From: Aminobacter ciceronei
Lineage (GTDB): Bacteria; Pseudomonadota; Alphaproteobacteria; Rhizobiales; Rhizobiaceae
Direction of reading: 5' to 3'
Assembly: GCF_014138625.1 (NCBI RefSeq)
Contig: NZ_JACJHY010000015.1
Span: forward strand, 1-64,000
DNA: 64,000 bases
Shown: positions 27,658 to 37,386 of the stretch, one piece after another
How the letters are laid out: the number at the start of each line of letters is the position of its first letter
Numbering within the stretch: position 1 is the first letter of the stretch
Notes under the pieces: model-generated
What the model was told of the DNA's origin: nothing
Databases searched by the model: none
The model's input: only the letters and a program-made list of their open reading frames with translations
Program-made: the position numbers and the translations under genes

Positions 27658-30600
27658 TCAGGCCGCACGGCTTTCCAAGACGAGCGGCGGCGCCAACTCG
27701 TGTATGCGCGCATTGGGACAAACCCGCCTGGCGATATCACAAAGATGCTGGTGATGCGTCAGGTAGATTACCTGACCCACTTTCGCCATGTCGGCGAATA
27801 GCCGGAAGGCTTCCTCGGCACGGAAGTCGTCGAACGTCTCCATGATGTCGTCGGCGATGAAGGGAACAGGGGTGCGAGATTGGGCGAACTCGTGGTAGCC
27901 GGCCACTCTGAGCGCGAGATAGAGCTGAAAGCGCGTTCCCTTTGACATTTCCTGCGCAAGCTTGGAACTCCCATCAGCCCCGATGCCAATAAGGACTTCG
28001 GTGTCCTTGTCAGGCTGGGTCGCCAGACCACGATAGGCGCCGCGGCTGATCACCTGAAAAGCTTCCGAGGCGCGAAGCATCATCGAACTGCGATGCTTGT
28101 CGCGGTAGAGGCGCAAGGCTTGCTCGGCCGCGACGATGCCGGCCCTAAGGCGGAAGTAGCTGAACGCCTTATCCTCGATTTCCAGGAGGACCGTGCGCCG
28201 TTGCTCTTCAAGAGCAGCCACGGCACTCTCGCCGTCGACGGCATCCACCTCGTCGGACGCTTTGCTGTATGCCGTAAACAGCTCCCGTACGCGCCGATCC
28301 TGATCCTCAAACCGGGCCCTGAGTTCTACCTGCTCGACCTCCAGCGCAGGCCGATCCGCGGCATCAAGCATCTGTTCGACATCGGCCATGTCCTGGATTG
28401 ACAGCGCCTCTCGGATTTCGCGTTCGATGGTATCGGACCGCCGGCGCAAGTCTCTCCTCTGCTCGATCATGCGCAGCTTCTTCTCTACCTCCTGCAGCGA
28501 AGATACTCCGAACAGCTGCGTCATTTCAGATTTGCGGCGCTCGCAAATCGCGATTTCAGCCTCCAGGTCCCGGTTTTTGAGAATCTGATCCTCGAGAGCA
28601 AGGTGCTTGGATTCCCTTTCTGCCTTTTTCGCCCGAGCCTCTTCCACTCTCGCGGACATCAGCGCCCAGAGTCTCAGGGCACTCTCTGCTGATCGGTCCA
28701 ATCCGAGTTCCGCAGCCATGACGGACAGTTCGCGCAAGAAGGCTGCCTGATCTTCCTCCATCTTGGCGATGCGATCTGCCAAGCCGGCTTGCCGTTGAGC
28801 GGCCGGGCCGAGTTCAGCAAGTCTGTCCATGACCTCCTTGACGGTTGCGAGGCTGGGGATAGTTCCTCCTGCGCCGAGCCAACAGCTCTTGCAAACCTGA
28901 GCCCATGACGCGTCCCATTGCGCCTCGTCGGCAGTTGCCGTTTCAAGGGCTGACTGGCGGGAAGCCTGCTCCCTTTCGCAGCGTTCAAGTTGCTCCCTCA
29001 AGTTCTTGTGTTCGACTTCAAGATCAACGGCGAACTGGGCCCTGGCCAAAAGCGCTTCGTAGGAGTCAGAGTGATCCTGGGAAACGGCTGCCGCCGATAA
29101 TGCCGCCGAGAGCCGGTTGCGCGCCGCCGAGCCGTCCGCTTCCGCCTGACGTAAGTCACCTTCGGCCTCCCGGAGCAAGTCGGCTGTCGCGAGGACCATT
29201 TCGCGGCGTCCCAGCCATGCCTCAAGCCCACCTAGCTTGATCTCGCCAGAAACGGTCAGAGCCATTTTCCGAGCGGACTCCAGAATTTCGGCCCTGATAG
29301 CTTCGCGTTTCGACTTCGCCGCGTTCAGCAACTCCGCTGAACGCTCCAATTCCGCTTCCGCGACGGCGAGCCTCTGATAAGTTTGATTCAGCTTCGCCAG
29401 GTCGCTCATCTGTCCCAGCCGTACGCTGGTGATCAGGTCGTCTTTCCGCAGCTCGATCTCAAACGCCGCAGCGGTCGATTCATCGAGCGCGTCACGATGC
29501 GTAGCCCATGCCGCTTCACGCGCTGATCGCGACGTCGCTGCCTCAAGATCGTCCACGACGCCGGTGGAATTCTTCAATGCATCCAGTTCGGCTCGCAAAC
29601 ACCGCAGCTCACTCGTGAGGCGCCCGCTGTCATCGCTGTAGCGATCGATCTCGGCTTCCGCTTTAGACAGAGTTGATTTCCAGGCCTCCAGCTCAGAAGG
29701 TGCCGGCACTCTCATTTGCCGTACCTGGTCAACGCTTTCACCCCACGGTCGGAGTTCCGACATCTGCTGCGCCAGTGTTTCTTTAAGATCCACACGGGAG
29801 CGTTCGGCGACGCGGCGACGGGCGGCATGATCGTTCTCTCGAAGAGCCGAGAGCTCCCTCGCCAGCGCCGCAATGGCTTTGCCGTTTATGGAGGCAGCGG
29901 CTTCGCTCGACAGCTTGCTCCGCAACTCGTTCAGACGGCGGTTCGCCTCTTCGGCTTCGCGCTTCGCGTTTTGAAGTGTCGCGTCGATACCGGAGCGGCG
30001 TTCAACGAGATCTCTGATGCTCCCAGAAATGCGACTTCCGAGCATCAGGCTGCTCGGCTCGTCTCCTTCAGGGCGTTCGAGAAGCCGCAGAATACTCGCA
30101 ATTTCCCGGTCGACTTCCATCAATTGCAGGCGACGGTCCGGCAGATCCCTTTCAGCGGTGACATAACGGGCGTGCAGCTCGCCGATAGTGTCCATCCTTT
30201 GCCCCAAGGTGAGCGCGATGTCGTCAACGGCAATGGCATTGAGCCCTTTCTCAATCTCGGCGATGGACGCTTTCGCCGTCTCCCGTTTCACGGCAAGCTC
30301 GATGTCTTCCTGATGAATTACCGGAAGTTGGTTTCCCCACGAAGGCGGCGCTTCGGGAACATCTTGCAACTCAGCGAGACTGTCGCGGATGTCCCGCAAT
30401 TCCGCCAGTCGTGGCAGTGCGGTCAGCAGGTTCTTAATCTCGTCAAGCCGAAGCTGCGTCCGGGTTCGGTCAGCCATCGCTTCGTCATAGTGTGCCAGTG
30501 ACCGCTCCTTGGTTTCCACCATCTGGCGGTAATGGCTGGCGAGCGTGTCAATCTGCTCTTTTCGCTCCTTCAGATCGGAAAGCCGACCTTTCAAGTCGCC

Positions 30601-31155
30601 GATTTCACTGCTTCGGGCACGGAGTTTGAAAAGGCCGTCGGCCTGCGAACGCAATTCAACAAGTGTCTGGCTTAGTGCGGCCAAACCTGTGCTTGCCGAA
30701 AACAGAAGCTGTCCGAGATCACCCTTGCTGGCCAGGATGCTCTTCCCGCCTTCCTCAAGGGTGTCATCGTCGAGGGAAAACATCGCGCAATAGACGTCCC
30801 GCTCAACCCCACCAAGCTCGCCGAGTATCAAATGCTCGCCGATCGGCTGATCGCCCGGACCGAGCAGACTGCTTTGGGGCTTCTTGATCCGGACTAGCTC
30901 ACGGGCAACACCACCGATGTCCAATGCGGCCCCGATGCGCATCGTTGAGTAAGGATGGAGGAAATCATAGCGGCTGCGGGACTCGATGCCGAAGAGAAGG
31001 TCGAGGAATGCAGATAGGGCGGTCGATTTGCCCGCCTCGTTCGGACCGTAGATGATATGTAGATCTGGACGGCCCGGCTCCACGGGCCCGAAGTCGATGT
31101 GCTTGTCGGTGAATTTGCCGTAGCGGGTAAGGTCAAGCCGGTTGATGCGCATCAT
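27658..31155 (-). CDS. YhaN-like SMC/Rad50-type ATPase
   Basis: This 1165-residue protein has the Rad50/SbcC layout. Walker A YGPNEAGKST lies near residue 36, followed by FLDLLFGIESRSRYDFLHPYSTMR, which is characteristic of YhaN (AAA_27). Long coiled-coil arms run from residue about 190 to 960. The C-terminal part has the signature MSKGTRFQLYLALRVAGY and Walker B FIADDIMETFDDFR. With the YhaO-like nuclease it probably forms an SbcCD-like DNA-end processing complex. It overlaps the nuclease gene by 4 bases. A CxxC zinc hook is not evident in the middle of the arms. Confidence 0.9.
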   Translation of the reverse strand: MMRINRLDLTRYGKFTDKHIDFGPVEPGRPDLHIIYGPNEAGKSTALSAFLDLLFGIESRSRYDFLHPYSTMRIGAALDIGGVARELVRIKKPQSSLLGPGDQPIGEHLILGELGGVERDVYCAMFSLDDDTLEEGGKSILASKGDLGQLLFSASTGLAALSQTLVELRSQADGLFKLRARSSEIGDLKGRLSDLKERKEQIDTLASHYRQMVETKERSLAHYDEAMADRTRTQLRLDEIKNLLTALPRLAELRDIRDSLAELQDVPEAPPSWGNQLPVIHQEDIELAVKRETAKASIAEIEKGLNAIAVDDIALTLGQRMDTIGELHARYVTAERDLPDRRLQLMEVDREIASILRLLERPEGDEPSSLMLGSRISGSIRDLVERRSGIDATLQNAKREAEEANRRLNELRSKLSSEAAASINGKAIAALARELSALRENDHAARRRVAERSRVDLKETLAQQMSELRPWGESVDQVRQMRVPAPSELEAWKSTLSKAEAEIDRYSDDSGRLTSELRCLRAELDALKNSTGVVDDLEAATSRSAREAAWATHRDALDESTAAAFEIELRKDDLITSVRLGQMSDLAKLNQTYQRLAVAEAELERSAELLNAAKSKREAIRAEILESARKMALTVSGEIKLGGLEAWLGRREMVLATADLLREAEGDLRQAEADGSAARNRLSAALSAAAVSQDHSDSYEALLARAQFAVDLEVEHKNLREQLERCEREQASRQSALETATADEAQWDASWAQVCKSCWLGAGGTIPSLATVKEVMDRLAELGPAAQRQAGLADRIAKMEEDQAAFLRELSVMAAELGLDRSAESALRLWALMSARVEEARAKKAERESKHLALEDQILKNRDLEAEIAICERRKSEMTQLFGVSSLQEVEKKLRMIEQRRDLRRRSDTIEREIREALSIQDMADVEQMLDAADRPALEVEQVELRARFEDQDRRVRELFTAYSKASDEVDAVDGESAVAALEEQRRTVLLEIEDKAFSYFRLRAGIVAAEQALRLYRDKHRSSMMLRASEAFQVISRGAYRGLATQPDKDTEVLIGIGADGSSKLAQEMSKGTRFQLYLALRVAGYHEFAQSRTPVPFIADDIMETFDDFRAEEAFRLFADMAKVGQVIYLTHHQHLCDIARRVCPNARIHELAPPLVLESRAA

Positions 31156-32423
31156 GCTACCTCATCCTGCTTCCGACGATGGAGCCGTGCGAGCACATCT
31201 TCGACCCCCTCCTGCGCGAGCAGGCGCAACGTCGCCCGAAACTCCTCCTGATCAGCACCGAAAGTACCTCTGCTTTCAGGTGGCAGATGACCACGAAGCT
31301 CCTCCCCAATATCGATGAGCGCCGCATGGTAAGCTTCCGAACCGATGATCTCGCTTCCGACAAGCTCTCGAAGTTCGACGAGTGGATCTCCGTTGGTCCC
31401 ATCCGCAGAAACGAGGTCGGTGCACTGGATCTCCACTTTCTCGATCCAGGTCCGGCCAATGACAGATGCCCTGTGCTCGGCTTCGGTCTTGATGAGGTCG
31501 ACGTCGTTACGGAGCTGCCATGCGAGCGGCGTTCGTCCGGTGAAGGAAAGCCGGACCACAAGGTGATCGGAATTTGCAGCTTCCCGCGCGGCCCCCAGGT
31601 TGCCCGCTACCGTGGTCACCATGTGACGCCAATCTGCGATGCCGTCGAGGTCGATCACGACGCGCTCGAATTGGGCGATGCTGGTGAACCTTTCCTCAAT
31701 GTGGACGGTTCGGTCATCAGCGATCGTAACAAGACTCACCGATTTCGGACCAGATTCGTTGATGTCGCGCCCCTGGGGCATGCCAGGCATCACGATCGTG
31801 CAGCGTCCGTTACTGATTGATCGCTTGTGAATGTGACCGAGCGCCCAATAGTCGAACTCTGTCGCCTCCAGATCCGAGACGTCGCAGGGTGCGTAGGGAT
31901 CGTGCCCCCGCGTTCCTGCGAGGCTGGTGTGCAGAAGACCGATGTTAACAGCGCCCTCGATCCGTGGTTTGTACTTTCCCACCAGATTTTCGGGACACTG
32001 GGCCTGCGCAAAGCTAAGCCCGTGAATAACCACAGGGGTCGCTTGATCCAATTCGAGCGAGATAGCCTCCGGGCGCCCACCGTAGACTTTTACGGTTTCC
32101 GGGTACGTTAGTTCTCTGGTGATCTTCGACAACGCATCGTGGTTGCCTCGGATGATGAACACCCGTACTCCGGCTTGGTCCAGTCGGCGGATTTGCTCGG
32201 AAAGGAACCGCGCAGTTTTCATGGAGGTCTGATCGCCATCGTAGAGATCACCCGCGAGAAGAAGCGCGTTGACCTGCTCGGATAGGCAGAGATCGACGAT
32301 ATTGACAAAAGCACGCCGCGTCGCGTTGCCAATCAGTTCGCCTAGTTCCGGGTTGCGCAGCGCCAGCGACCGAAGAGGCGAATCCAGGTGAACGTCCGCC
32401 GTATGAACAAATCGAAAAGCCAT
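31152..32423 (-). CDS. YhaO-like metallophosphoesterase nuclease
   Basis: This 423-residue calcineurin-like phosphoesterase of the SbcD/Mre11 type has HTADVHLDSPL (motif I), LLLAGDLYDGD (II), FIIRGNHDALS (III), LLHTSLAG (IV) and YWALGHIHKR (V). All metal ligands are present. The C-terminal 150 residues form the capping and ATPase-contact region. It is expected to be an exonuclease or endonuclease on DNA ends, working with the YhaN-like ATPase encoded 4 bases into its 3' end. A palindrome that matches one before the nearby WYL gene lies about 120 bases upstream. Confidence 0.92.
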   Translation of the reverse strand: MAFRFVHTADVHLDSPLRSLALRNPELGELIGNATRRAFVNIVDLCLSEQVNALLLAGDLYDGDQTSMKTARFLSEQIRRLDQAGVRVFIIRGNHDALSKITRELTYPETVKVYGGRPEAISLELDQATPVVIHGLSFAQAQCPENLVGKYKPRIEGAVNIGLLHTSLAGTRGHDPYAPCDVSDLEATEFDYWALGHIHKRSISNGRCTIVMPGMPQGRDINESGPKSVSLVTIADDRTVHIEERFTSIAQFERVVIDLDGIADWRHMVTTVAGNLGAAREAANSDHLVVRLSFTGRTPLAWQLRNDVDLIKTEAEHRASVIGRTWIEKVEIQCTDLVSADGTNGDPLVELRELVGSEIIGSEAYHAALIDIGEELRGHLPPESRGTFGADQEEFRATLRLLAQEGVEDVLARLHRRKQDEVA

Positions 32424-32541
32424 GCCCTCACCTTTTGCCTTCGCGTGAGAAGGCTTTGATTCCCCGAAACAGATACTGGGCTGCGCTTAGGTGTCTGCCT
32501 AGGCTGCCAATCCCTCGGGATTTCAGGTTTCCACAGGCTAA

Positions 32542-32556
32542 TGACAGAATCTGTCA
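32542..32556. promoter_or_regulatory. palindrome TGACA-N5-TGTCA upstream of yhaO-like gene
   Basis: The sequence ATGACAGAATCTGTCAC holds TGACA-N5-TGTCA. The same arms and spacing occur in the WYL/helicase intergenic region at 33626-33640. It is a probable operator for the WYL regulator. Confidence 0.55.
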
Positions 32557-32610
32557 CCAGCCGCGGATCGTGAGGTTCCCGCGGTTCAAAGCTGTTTGGG
32601 AAATTGCATT

Positions 32611-33606
32611 CTATGGAAGCGAGGGAAAGTCAGAGCGCTGGTGCGCCTCGACCATTCTGCGAAGGGCCTCCGGCGCCACGACCTCAACCTTGTCTCCCCA
32701 CATGTAGAGGTGCCAGCACATCTCCATATGACCGGAGGCCCAGAAACGCACTATCAGTGAACCGTCGGATTGATCCTCCAGGATCTGAGCCGGATGGAAC
32801 AGGAAAGTTCGTGCATGCAGCGCTGCGTCAGGCTTGAACTTCCAGATGACTTCGCCAAACTCACTCTCGTTCTGAAAAGCTCCGAACGCCTTGCGCGCAT
32901 GCGCATGAATGTCGAAGCCTGGATCACGTTCGAAGACCTCGCCGGTCAGTTCCGCGTGTTCGATCTTCTCAGCCACGAAGTGCCTGAGTGGACCCGCGCG
33001 ATCAGTTGTTGGCCTGGCCACCAGATAGCGTCGGATTCCGATCAACACTCCATAAGGTTCGACCACCCGCTCGGTGGATGTAGCTGACCCGCGGGACTGG
33101 TAGACGATCTTCAACCGCTGCGACCCCTTGAGCGCCGTTGCTATGGTCGAACCCACGTGTGGCGCCAGCCTTGTCGTAGGCCCCGGGCGGGCTGCGAGAC
33201 CCTGCGCCTCAAGCAATGCTTCGTGGTCAGTTTCCAGACGTGCGATCCGATTGCCCGGCACCAGCGCCAGTATTTTTTCTCGCAAAGAACGGAGGTGCTC
33301 GGCCTCCAGACCTTGAGCATTCCGTTCAAGTGTCTCAATCGAGAGATCCAGCGCCGCCAGTTCATCGGGAGTGAGCGTGAGCAGATCGCGCAGAGCTCCC
33401 GTCTGTAACCGCCAACGTTTACGCCCATCGTCTTCGAAGCTGGGTTCGGTATCGGGAAATTGAACTTCGAGCGTATGCAGCATCCGCTGCGCGGTGCGTT
33501 TGGATACGCGAAACCGCTCCCCGACGTCGTCAACTGTCACGCCCATTCTTCGGGCTGCAACATACGTTGCAAGCTCAATCAGCTGCTGCGCCTTCTCAAA
33601 TGACAT
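32611..33606 (-). CDS. WYL-domain transcriptional regulator
   Basis: This 331-residue regulator has an N-terminal winged HTH (MGVTVDDVGERFRVSKRTAQRMLHTLE is the region, residues 21-47), then a central WYL domain including LKIVYQSRG, VEPYGVLIGIRRYLVAR and a WCX-type C-terminus ending in the GHMEMCWHLYMWGDKVEV segment. WYL regulators usually repress defence genes and sense nucleic acid or nucleotide ligands. It diverges from the TM0106-type gene and lies upstream of yhaO/yhaN on its own strand. Shared palindromes suggest that it controls both. Confidence 0.9.
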   Translation of the reverse strand: MSFEKAQQLIELATYVAARRMGVTVDDVGERFRVSKRTAQRMLHTLEVQFPDTEPSFEDDGRKRWRLQTGALRDLLTLTPDELAALDLSIETLERNAQGLEAEHLRSLREKILALVPGNRIARLETDHEALLEAQGLAARPGPTTRLAPHVGSTIATALKGSQRLKIVYQSRGSATSTERVVEPYGVLIGIRRYLVARPTTDRAGPLRHFVAEKIEHAELTGEVFERDPGFDIHAHARKAFGAFQNESEFGEVIWKFKPDAALHARTFLFHPAQILEDQSDGSLIVRFWASGHMEMCWHLYMWGDKVEVVAPEALRRMVEAHQRSDFPSLP

Positions 33607-33625
33607 CGATCTTCACCAATCCGGG

Positions 33626-33640
33626 TGACAGCTATTGTCA
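33626..33640. promoter_or_regulatory. palindrome TGACA-N5-TGTCA between divergent genes
   Basis: GTGACAGCTATTGTCAC is a perfect 6-base-arm palindrome with a 5-base centre. It lies between the WYL regulator (start 33606) and the TM0106-type gene (start 33686), so it can control both. The same half-sites occur at 32542-32556. Confidence 0.6.
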
Positions 33641-33685
33641 CGATCAGTGCTTACGGTTCTATTATGAGTTGGGTGGGGGAGTGAA

Positions 33686-36600
33686 ATGAAACTGGAAGGC
33701 TCGGAGATTTTGCTTTCCGCATCGGACCTGATGCGGTTCATGGGCTGTAATCATGCTACCGCGATGGATCTCAGATACGCGAAGGGGGAACCTCTTTTCC
33801 CCGCCGAGGACACGGAGGATGCCAAAATCCTCCAGAAGCAGGGCGACGCCCACGAAGCGAAGTTTCTTGCCAAGCTGCGTGCAGAAGGCCATCGCGTTAT
33901 CGAGTTCGGCCGCGACCGGGATTTGCCAGCCGCTGCCAAGGAAACGCGTGCGGCGCTCTTTGCCGGCGCGGATGTCCTCTTCCAGGGCGCGTTTGTCGGG
34001 CTGCCCTGGGGCGGGTGGTCCGATTTTCTCATCAAGGTCGATAAGCCCTCGTTGCTGGGCGCCTATTCCTATGAGGTCATTGATACCAAGCTGAAACGGA
34101 AGCCGGACCCGAAACACATTCTGCAGCTTGTGCTGTATTCGGATCTCTTGGCTAAGGCTCAGGGTCTTCAACCGGAATATGCCCACATTGAGCTGGGGAA
34201 CGGTGAGCGTTTCTCCTTCAGGCTATTGGACTATGCGGCATATGCTCGCCATGCACGATCCCGGCTGGAACGCTTTGTAGCCGATCCGCCCGCGACCTCT
34301 CCCGATCCGGTGAAGATGTGCGACCTGTGCCGCTGGCGCGAGGTTTGCCAGACGCATTGGGAGGAGTCGGACAGCCTTGCCCTTGTGGCTGGCATCTCCA
34401 GGAGCCAGCGGAGCAAGCTGATTGCAGCTGGTGTGACGACAATGGCTGCCCTTGGGCAGCACAATGAAGGAGTCCCGAAGCTAGCGGAGACGACGCTGAG
34501 CAGGTTGCGAAGCCAGGCTCGTCTGCAGACGGCGCGGCGGGCCGGAGGGCGGCCTTCGTTCGAGCTTAAGCCGTTCGACCCTAGCCGGGGCCTGGCTCTG
34601 CTTCCGAAGCCCGACGCAGGAGACCTGTTCTATGACATCGAAGGCGACCCCTTCTACGAGGACGGGCTGGAATATCTCCATGGGGTCTGGTTCGACAGTG
34701 GAGGCATTGGAGAATTTCGAGATTTCTGGGCGCACAATCGCACGGAAGAGAAAGAGGCGCTGCGGCAGCTGATGGTCTTCTTCGAGGACCGTCTGAAGCG
34801 GTTCCCGAGAGCACACATCTATCACTACGCCGCGTATGAGATTTCGGCCCTGCGCCGGCTCACCAGCAGTCATGGCGTAGGCGAGGCGCTGCTGGATCAG
34901 ATGCTCAGGGAGAACAGGTTCGTCGATCTTTACAGCGTGGTCTCGGCAGGTCTGATTGCGTCGGAACCGCGCTACTCGCTCAAGAATCTGGAAGTTTTCT
35001 ACATGGAAGCACGCACCGGGGAGGTGAAGACTGCCGGTGGCAGCGTAGTCGCCTACGAAAAATGGCGCGAGATGGGCGACCAAAGCATTCTCGATGAAAT
35101 CCGCGACTACAACCGGGTTGACTGCGTCTCCACGCAGCTGCTCCGCGACTGGTTAATAGCCGAGGTGCGTCCCCCAAACATGGAATGGCGGGATCGAGGA
35201 GGGGCGGACGAAGGCGCCGGCTGTAATCTTGAGAGAGTTGCTGCCGAGCAAGCAGCCGCGGACGAACTGCGGGAAAGGCTGCAGCCAGTTCGTGCGCAAC
35301 TAGGGGATCGGCTGGCCGACCTGCTGTTTGATCTGAGCTACTTCCACCCGCGAGAAAAGAAGCCGGCCTGGTGGTCGATCTTTGACAAGATAGGGAGGGA
35401 GGCGGATGAACTGGTGGATGATCTCGACTGCCTCGGCGGGCTGGAAGCTGTCTCGGCAACGTCCGTTGCCGGCAGGTACTGGCAGCGCACCTATGAGTTT
35501 CCGGCACAGGAGACGAAGATCGACGTGGGAGATTGCCATATCGAGGTGGACGGCCTGCCGTCTTCCGCGAAGCTGATCGAGATCGATCGAACCACCAATC
35601 GCGCGGTCGTGCAGTTTTCAATGAACCGCTACGATGATGCACTCGAATCGACGTGCCTGATTCCTGCAGGACCGCTGGATACCCGGACCATCGAAGGCGC
35701 CATTCAACGCGCTGTGGCCTCAATCGTTCGGGACGATAGGCAGTTCCCGGCAATCCTGGATTTCTTGCAGCGTTGCAGACCTCGCTTTCTGAGCCATCGT
35801 AGACAGCCAAACATCATCGATCCGTCTTCAGATGTCGTTCCGGAAGTCATCACCGCGGTCGGTGACCTCGATCGCAGTACAGTGGCCGTCCAGGGACCAC
35901 CAGGCACTGGAAAGACTTACGTCAGTTCCTGCGCTATCCTAGATTTGGTCAAGCGAGGGAAGCGGATTGCAGTCGCCTCCAACAGCCACAAGGCCATCGA
36001 CAATCTGCTGTGTGCGGTGGTCGATAGAGCCAACGAAGCCGGCACATCGGTCGCCATAGCAAAGAAGGGGGGAGACGGCTTCGACGATCCGTATGGCTCC
36101 ATCTACGTCACGTCCAAAAATGAAGACAGTCAGTTGATCACGGCCTCAGTAGTGGGCGGGACGGCTTGGCTGCTCTCAAGGCCAGAATTCCAACAGGCTT
36201 TCGACTATCTGTTTGTCGACGAGGCTGGCCAGGTTTCGGTGGCGAACATCGTTGCGATGGGCACCTGTGCCAAAAACATCGTGCTGGTTGGCGATCCTAT
36301 GCAGTTGCCTCAGCCGATTCAGGGTGCGCATCCTGGAGAAAGTGGGCTGTCGTCGCTCGAGTATCTGCTCGCCGGGCATAACACTGTTCCGGCCGACATG
36401 GGCATTTTCTTGCCAATATCACGCCGGATGCATCCCGACGTGTGCCGGTTTATCTCCGACATCATTTATGAGAGCCGGCTCGCCTCAGATGAAGGCGCCG
36501 CCAGACAAGCGATCATCTCAGATGCCAATCGATCTTCAGGTGTTCACTTTGTGGAAGTTCAGCACTCCGGTAACAGACAGGTCGCTGTCGAGGAAATCGA

Positions 36601-37057
36601 TGCAATCCGCCGCGAAATGGATCGCCTCATTGGAGTCAGGTTCCGCGATCGTGATGGCAAAGAAAGAAGCCTGACGCTTCAAGACATCCTGATCGTTGCG
36701 CCTTACAACGCGCAGGTGAACGCCCTGAGAAGATCGCTTCCTCCTGGTTCCCGGATCGGAACCGTCGACAAGTTCCAAGGCCAGGAAGCTCCTGTCTGCA
36801 TGGTATCCATGACCACTTCGTCGGCGGATGAAATCCCGCGCGGGGTCGATTTCCTCTTCAGCCTCAATCGGATCAACGTCGCGGTATCGCGGGCACAGGT
36901 GCTTGCCTTGGTTTTTGCGAACCCACGGCTCCTGGAGGTCCACTGCCACAACGTTCACGAGATGCGGCTCGTAAGCATGCTTTGCTCCCTGTGGGAATAC
37001 AGCGGGAGTCACATGGATTCAGGCCCCCCAGTTACCTCGAAAGAGCGAGCGGCATGA
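33686..37057 (+). CDS. TM0106-type RecB-like nuclease fused to helicase
   Basis: This 1123-residue multidomain protein starts with a RecB/Cas4-like nuclease (LMRFMGCNHATAMDLRY, GVWFD-type core, YEVIDTKLKRKPDPKHILQL with the catalytic DTK near residue 136) and a Cys cluster MCDLCRWREVCQTHW (near residues 211-225) that may bind iron-sulphur or zinc. An RNase H-like part follows (LFYDIEGDPFYEDG). The C-terminus is an SF1 Upf1-like helicase: GPPGTGKT, LFVDEAGQVS, PMQLPQP, and TVDKFQGQEAPVCMVS. This is the TM0106 family layout. It is regulated by the divergent WYL gene and may process phage or damaged DNA. Confidence 0.92.
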   Translation: MKLEGSEILLSASDLMRFMGCNHATAMDLRYAKGEPLFPAEDTEDAKILQKQGDAHEAKFLAKLRAEGHRVIEFGRDRDLPAAAKETRAALFAGADVLFQGAFVGLPWGGWSDFLIKVDKPSLLGAYSYEVIDTKLKRKPDPKHILQLVLYSDLLAKAQGLQPEYAHIELGNGERFSFRLLDYAAYARHARSRLERFVADPPATSPDPVKMCDLCRWREVCQTHWEESDSLALVAGISRSQRSKLIAAGVTTMAALGQHNEGVPKLAETTLSRLRSQARLQTARRAGGRPSFELKPFDPSRGLALLPKPDAGDLFYDIEGDPFYEDGLEYLHGVWFDSGGIGEFRDFWAHNRTEEKEALRQLMVFFEDRLKRFPRAHIYHYAAYEISALRRLTSSHGVGEALLDQMLRENRFVDLYSVVSAGLIASEPRYSLKNLEVFYMEARTGEVKTAGGSVVAYEKWREMGDQSILDEIRDYNRVDCVSTQLLRDWLIAEVRPPNMEWRDRGGADEGAGCNLERVAAEQAAADELRERLQPVRAQLGDRLADLLFDLSYFHPREKKPAWWSIFDKIGREADELVDDLDCLGGLEAVSATSVAGRYWQRTYEFPAQETKIDVGDCHIEVDGLPSSAKLIEIDRTTNRAVVQFSMNRYDDALESTCLIPAGPLDTRTIEGAIQRAVASIVRDDRQFPAILDFLQRCRPRFLSHRRQPNIIDPSSDVVPEVITAVGDLDRSTVAVQGPPGTGKTYVSSCAILDLVKRGKRIAVASNSHKAIDNLLCAVVDRANEAGTSVAIAKKGGDGFDDPYGSIYVTSKNEDSQLITASVVGGTAWLLSRPEFQQAFDYLFVDEAGQVSVANIVAMGTCAKNIVLVGDPMQLPQPIQGAHPGESGLSSLEYLLAGHNTVPADMGIFLPISRRMHPDVCRFISDIIYESRLASDEGAARQAIISDANRSSGVHFVEVQHSGNRQVAVEEIDAIRREMDRLIGVRFRDRDGKERSLTLQDILIVAPYNAQVNALRRSLPPGSRIGTVDKFQGQEAPVCMVSMTTSSADEIPRGVDFLFSLNRINVAVSRAQVLALVFANPRLLEVHCHNVHEMRLVSMLCSLWEYSGSHMDSGPPVTSKERAA

Positions 37058-37108
37058 CAGGAAATGGCACCCCCCTCTCCTATCTTCCAGGGGAGGGAGG
37101 AGAGATCA

Positions 37109-37372
37109 ATGTATACGCGCCATGCAGAAACCCGCTGCCAGCAGCGGGGGATCAAGCCAGAAGTCATCGACGCGATCCTCGCCTATGGGCGCCGCAAGCG
37201 GCGCTTTGGTGCCGACGTATATTTCATGGACAGCAAGGCTCGATCTCGCGCCATGGCCGAGCTCGGGCGGAGCTATGCTAAGGTGTCCGACCGCCTCAAC
37301 ACTTATCTTGTCATCAGCGATGATGGTCAGATGATTACCGCGGGAAAGCGATTGGGCCGGCTGAAATTCTGA
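37109..37372 (+). CDS. DUF4258-like small protein
   Basis: This 87-residue protein starts MYTRHAETRCQQRGI after a strong GGGAGGGAGGAGAG site. The pattern of H-A-x-R-x-x-Q-R-G-I, a central basic stretch, and VSDRLNTYLVISDDGQMITAGKR fits DUF4258, a family related to BrnT/RelE-like toxins and often found in defence regions. The activity is not known. It is the second gene after the nuclease-helicase. Confidence 0.75.
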   Translation: MYTRHAETRCQQRGIKPEVIDAILAYGRRKRRFGADVYFMDSKARSRAMAELGRSYAKVSDRLNTYLVISDDGQMITAGKRLGRLKF

Positions 37373-37386
37373 ATTGGAGTTTGTAG

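Noticed and set aside
29716-30501. 261-codon plus-strand ORF over the YhaN-like gene
   Set aside because: Lies opposite the coiled-coil part of a well-supported gene and shows no domain.
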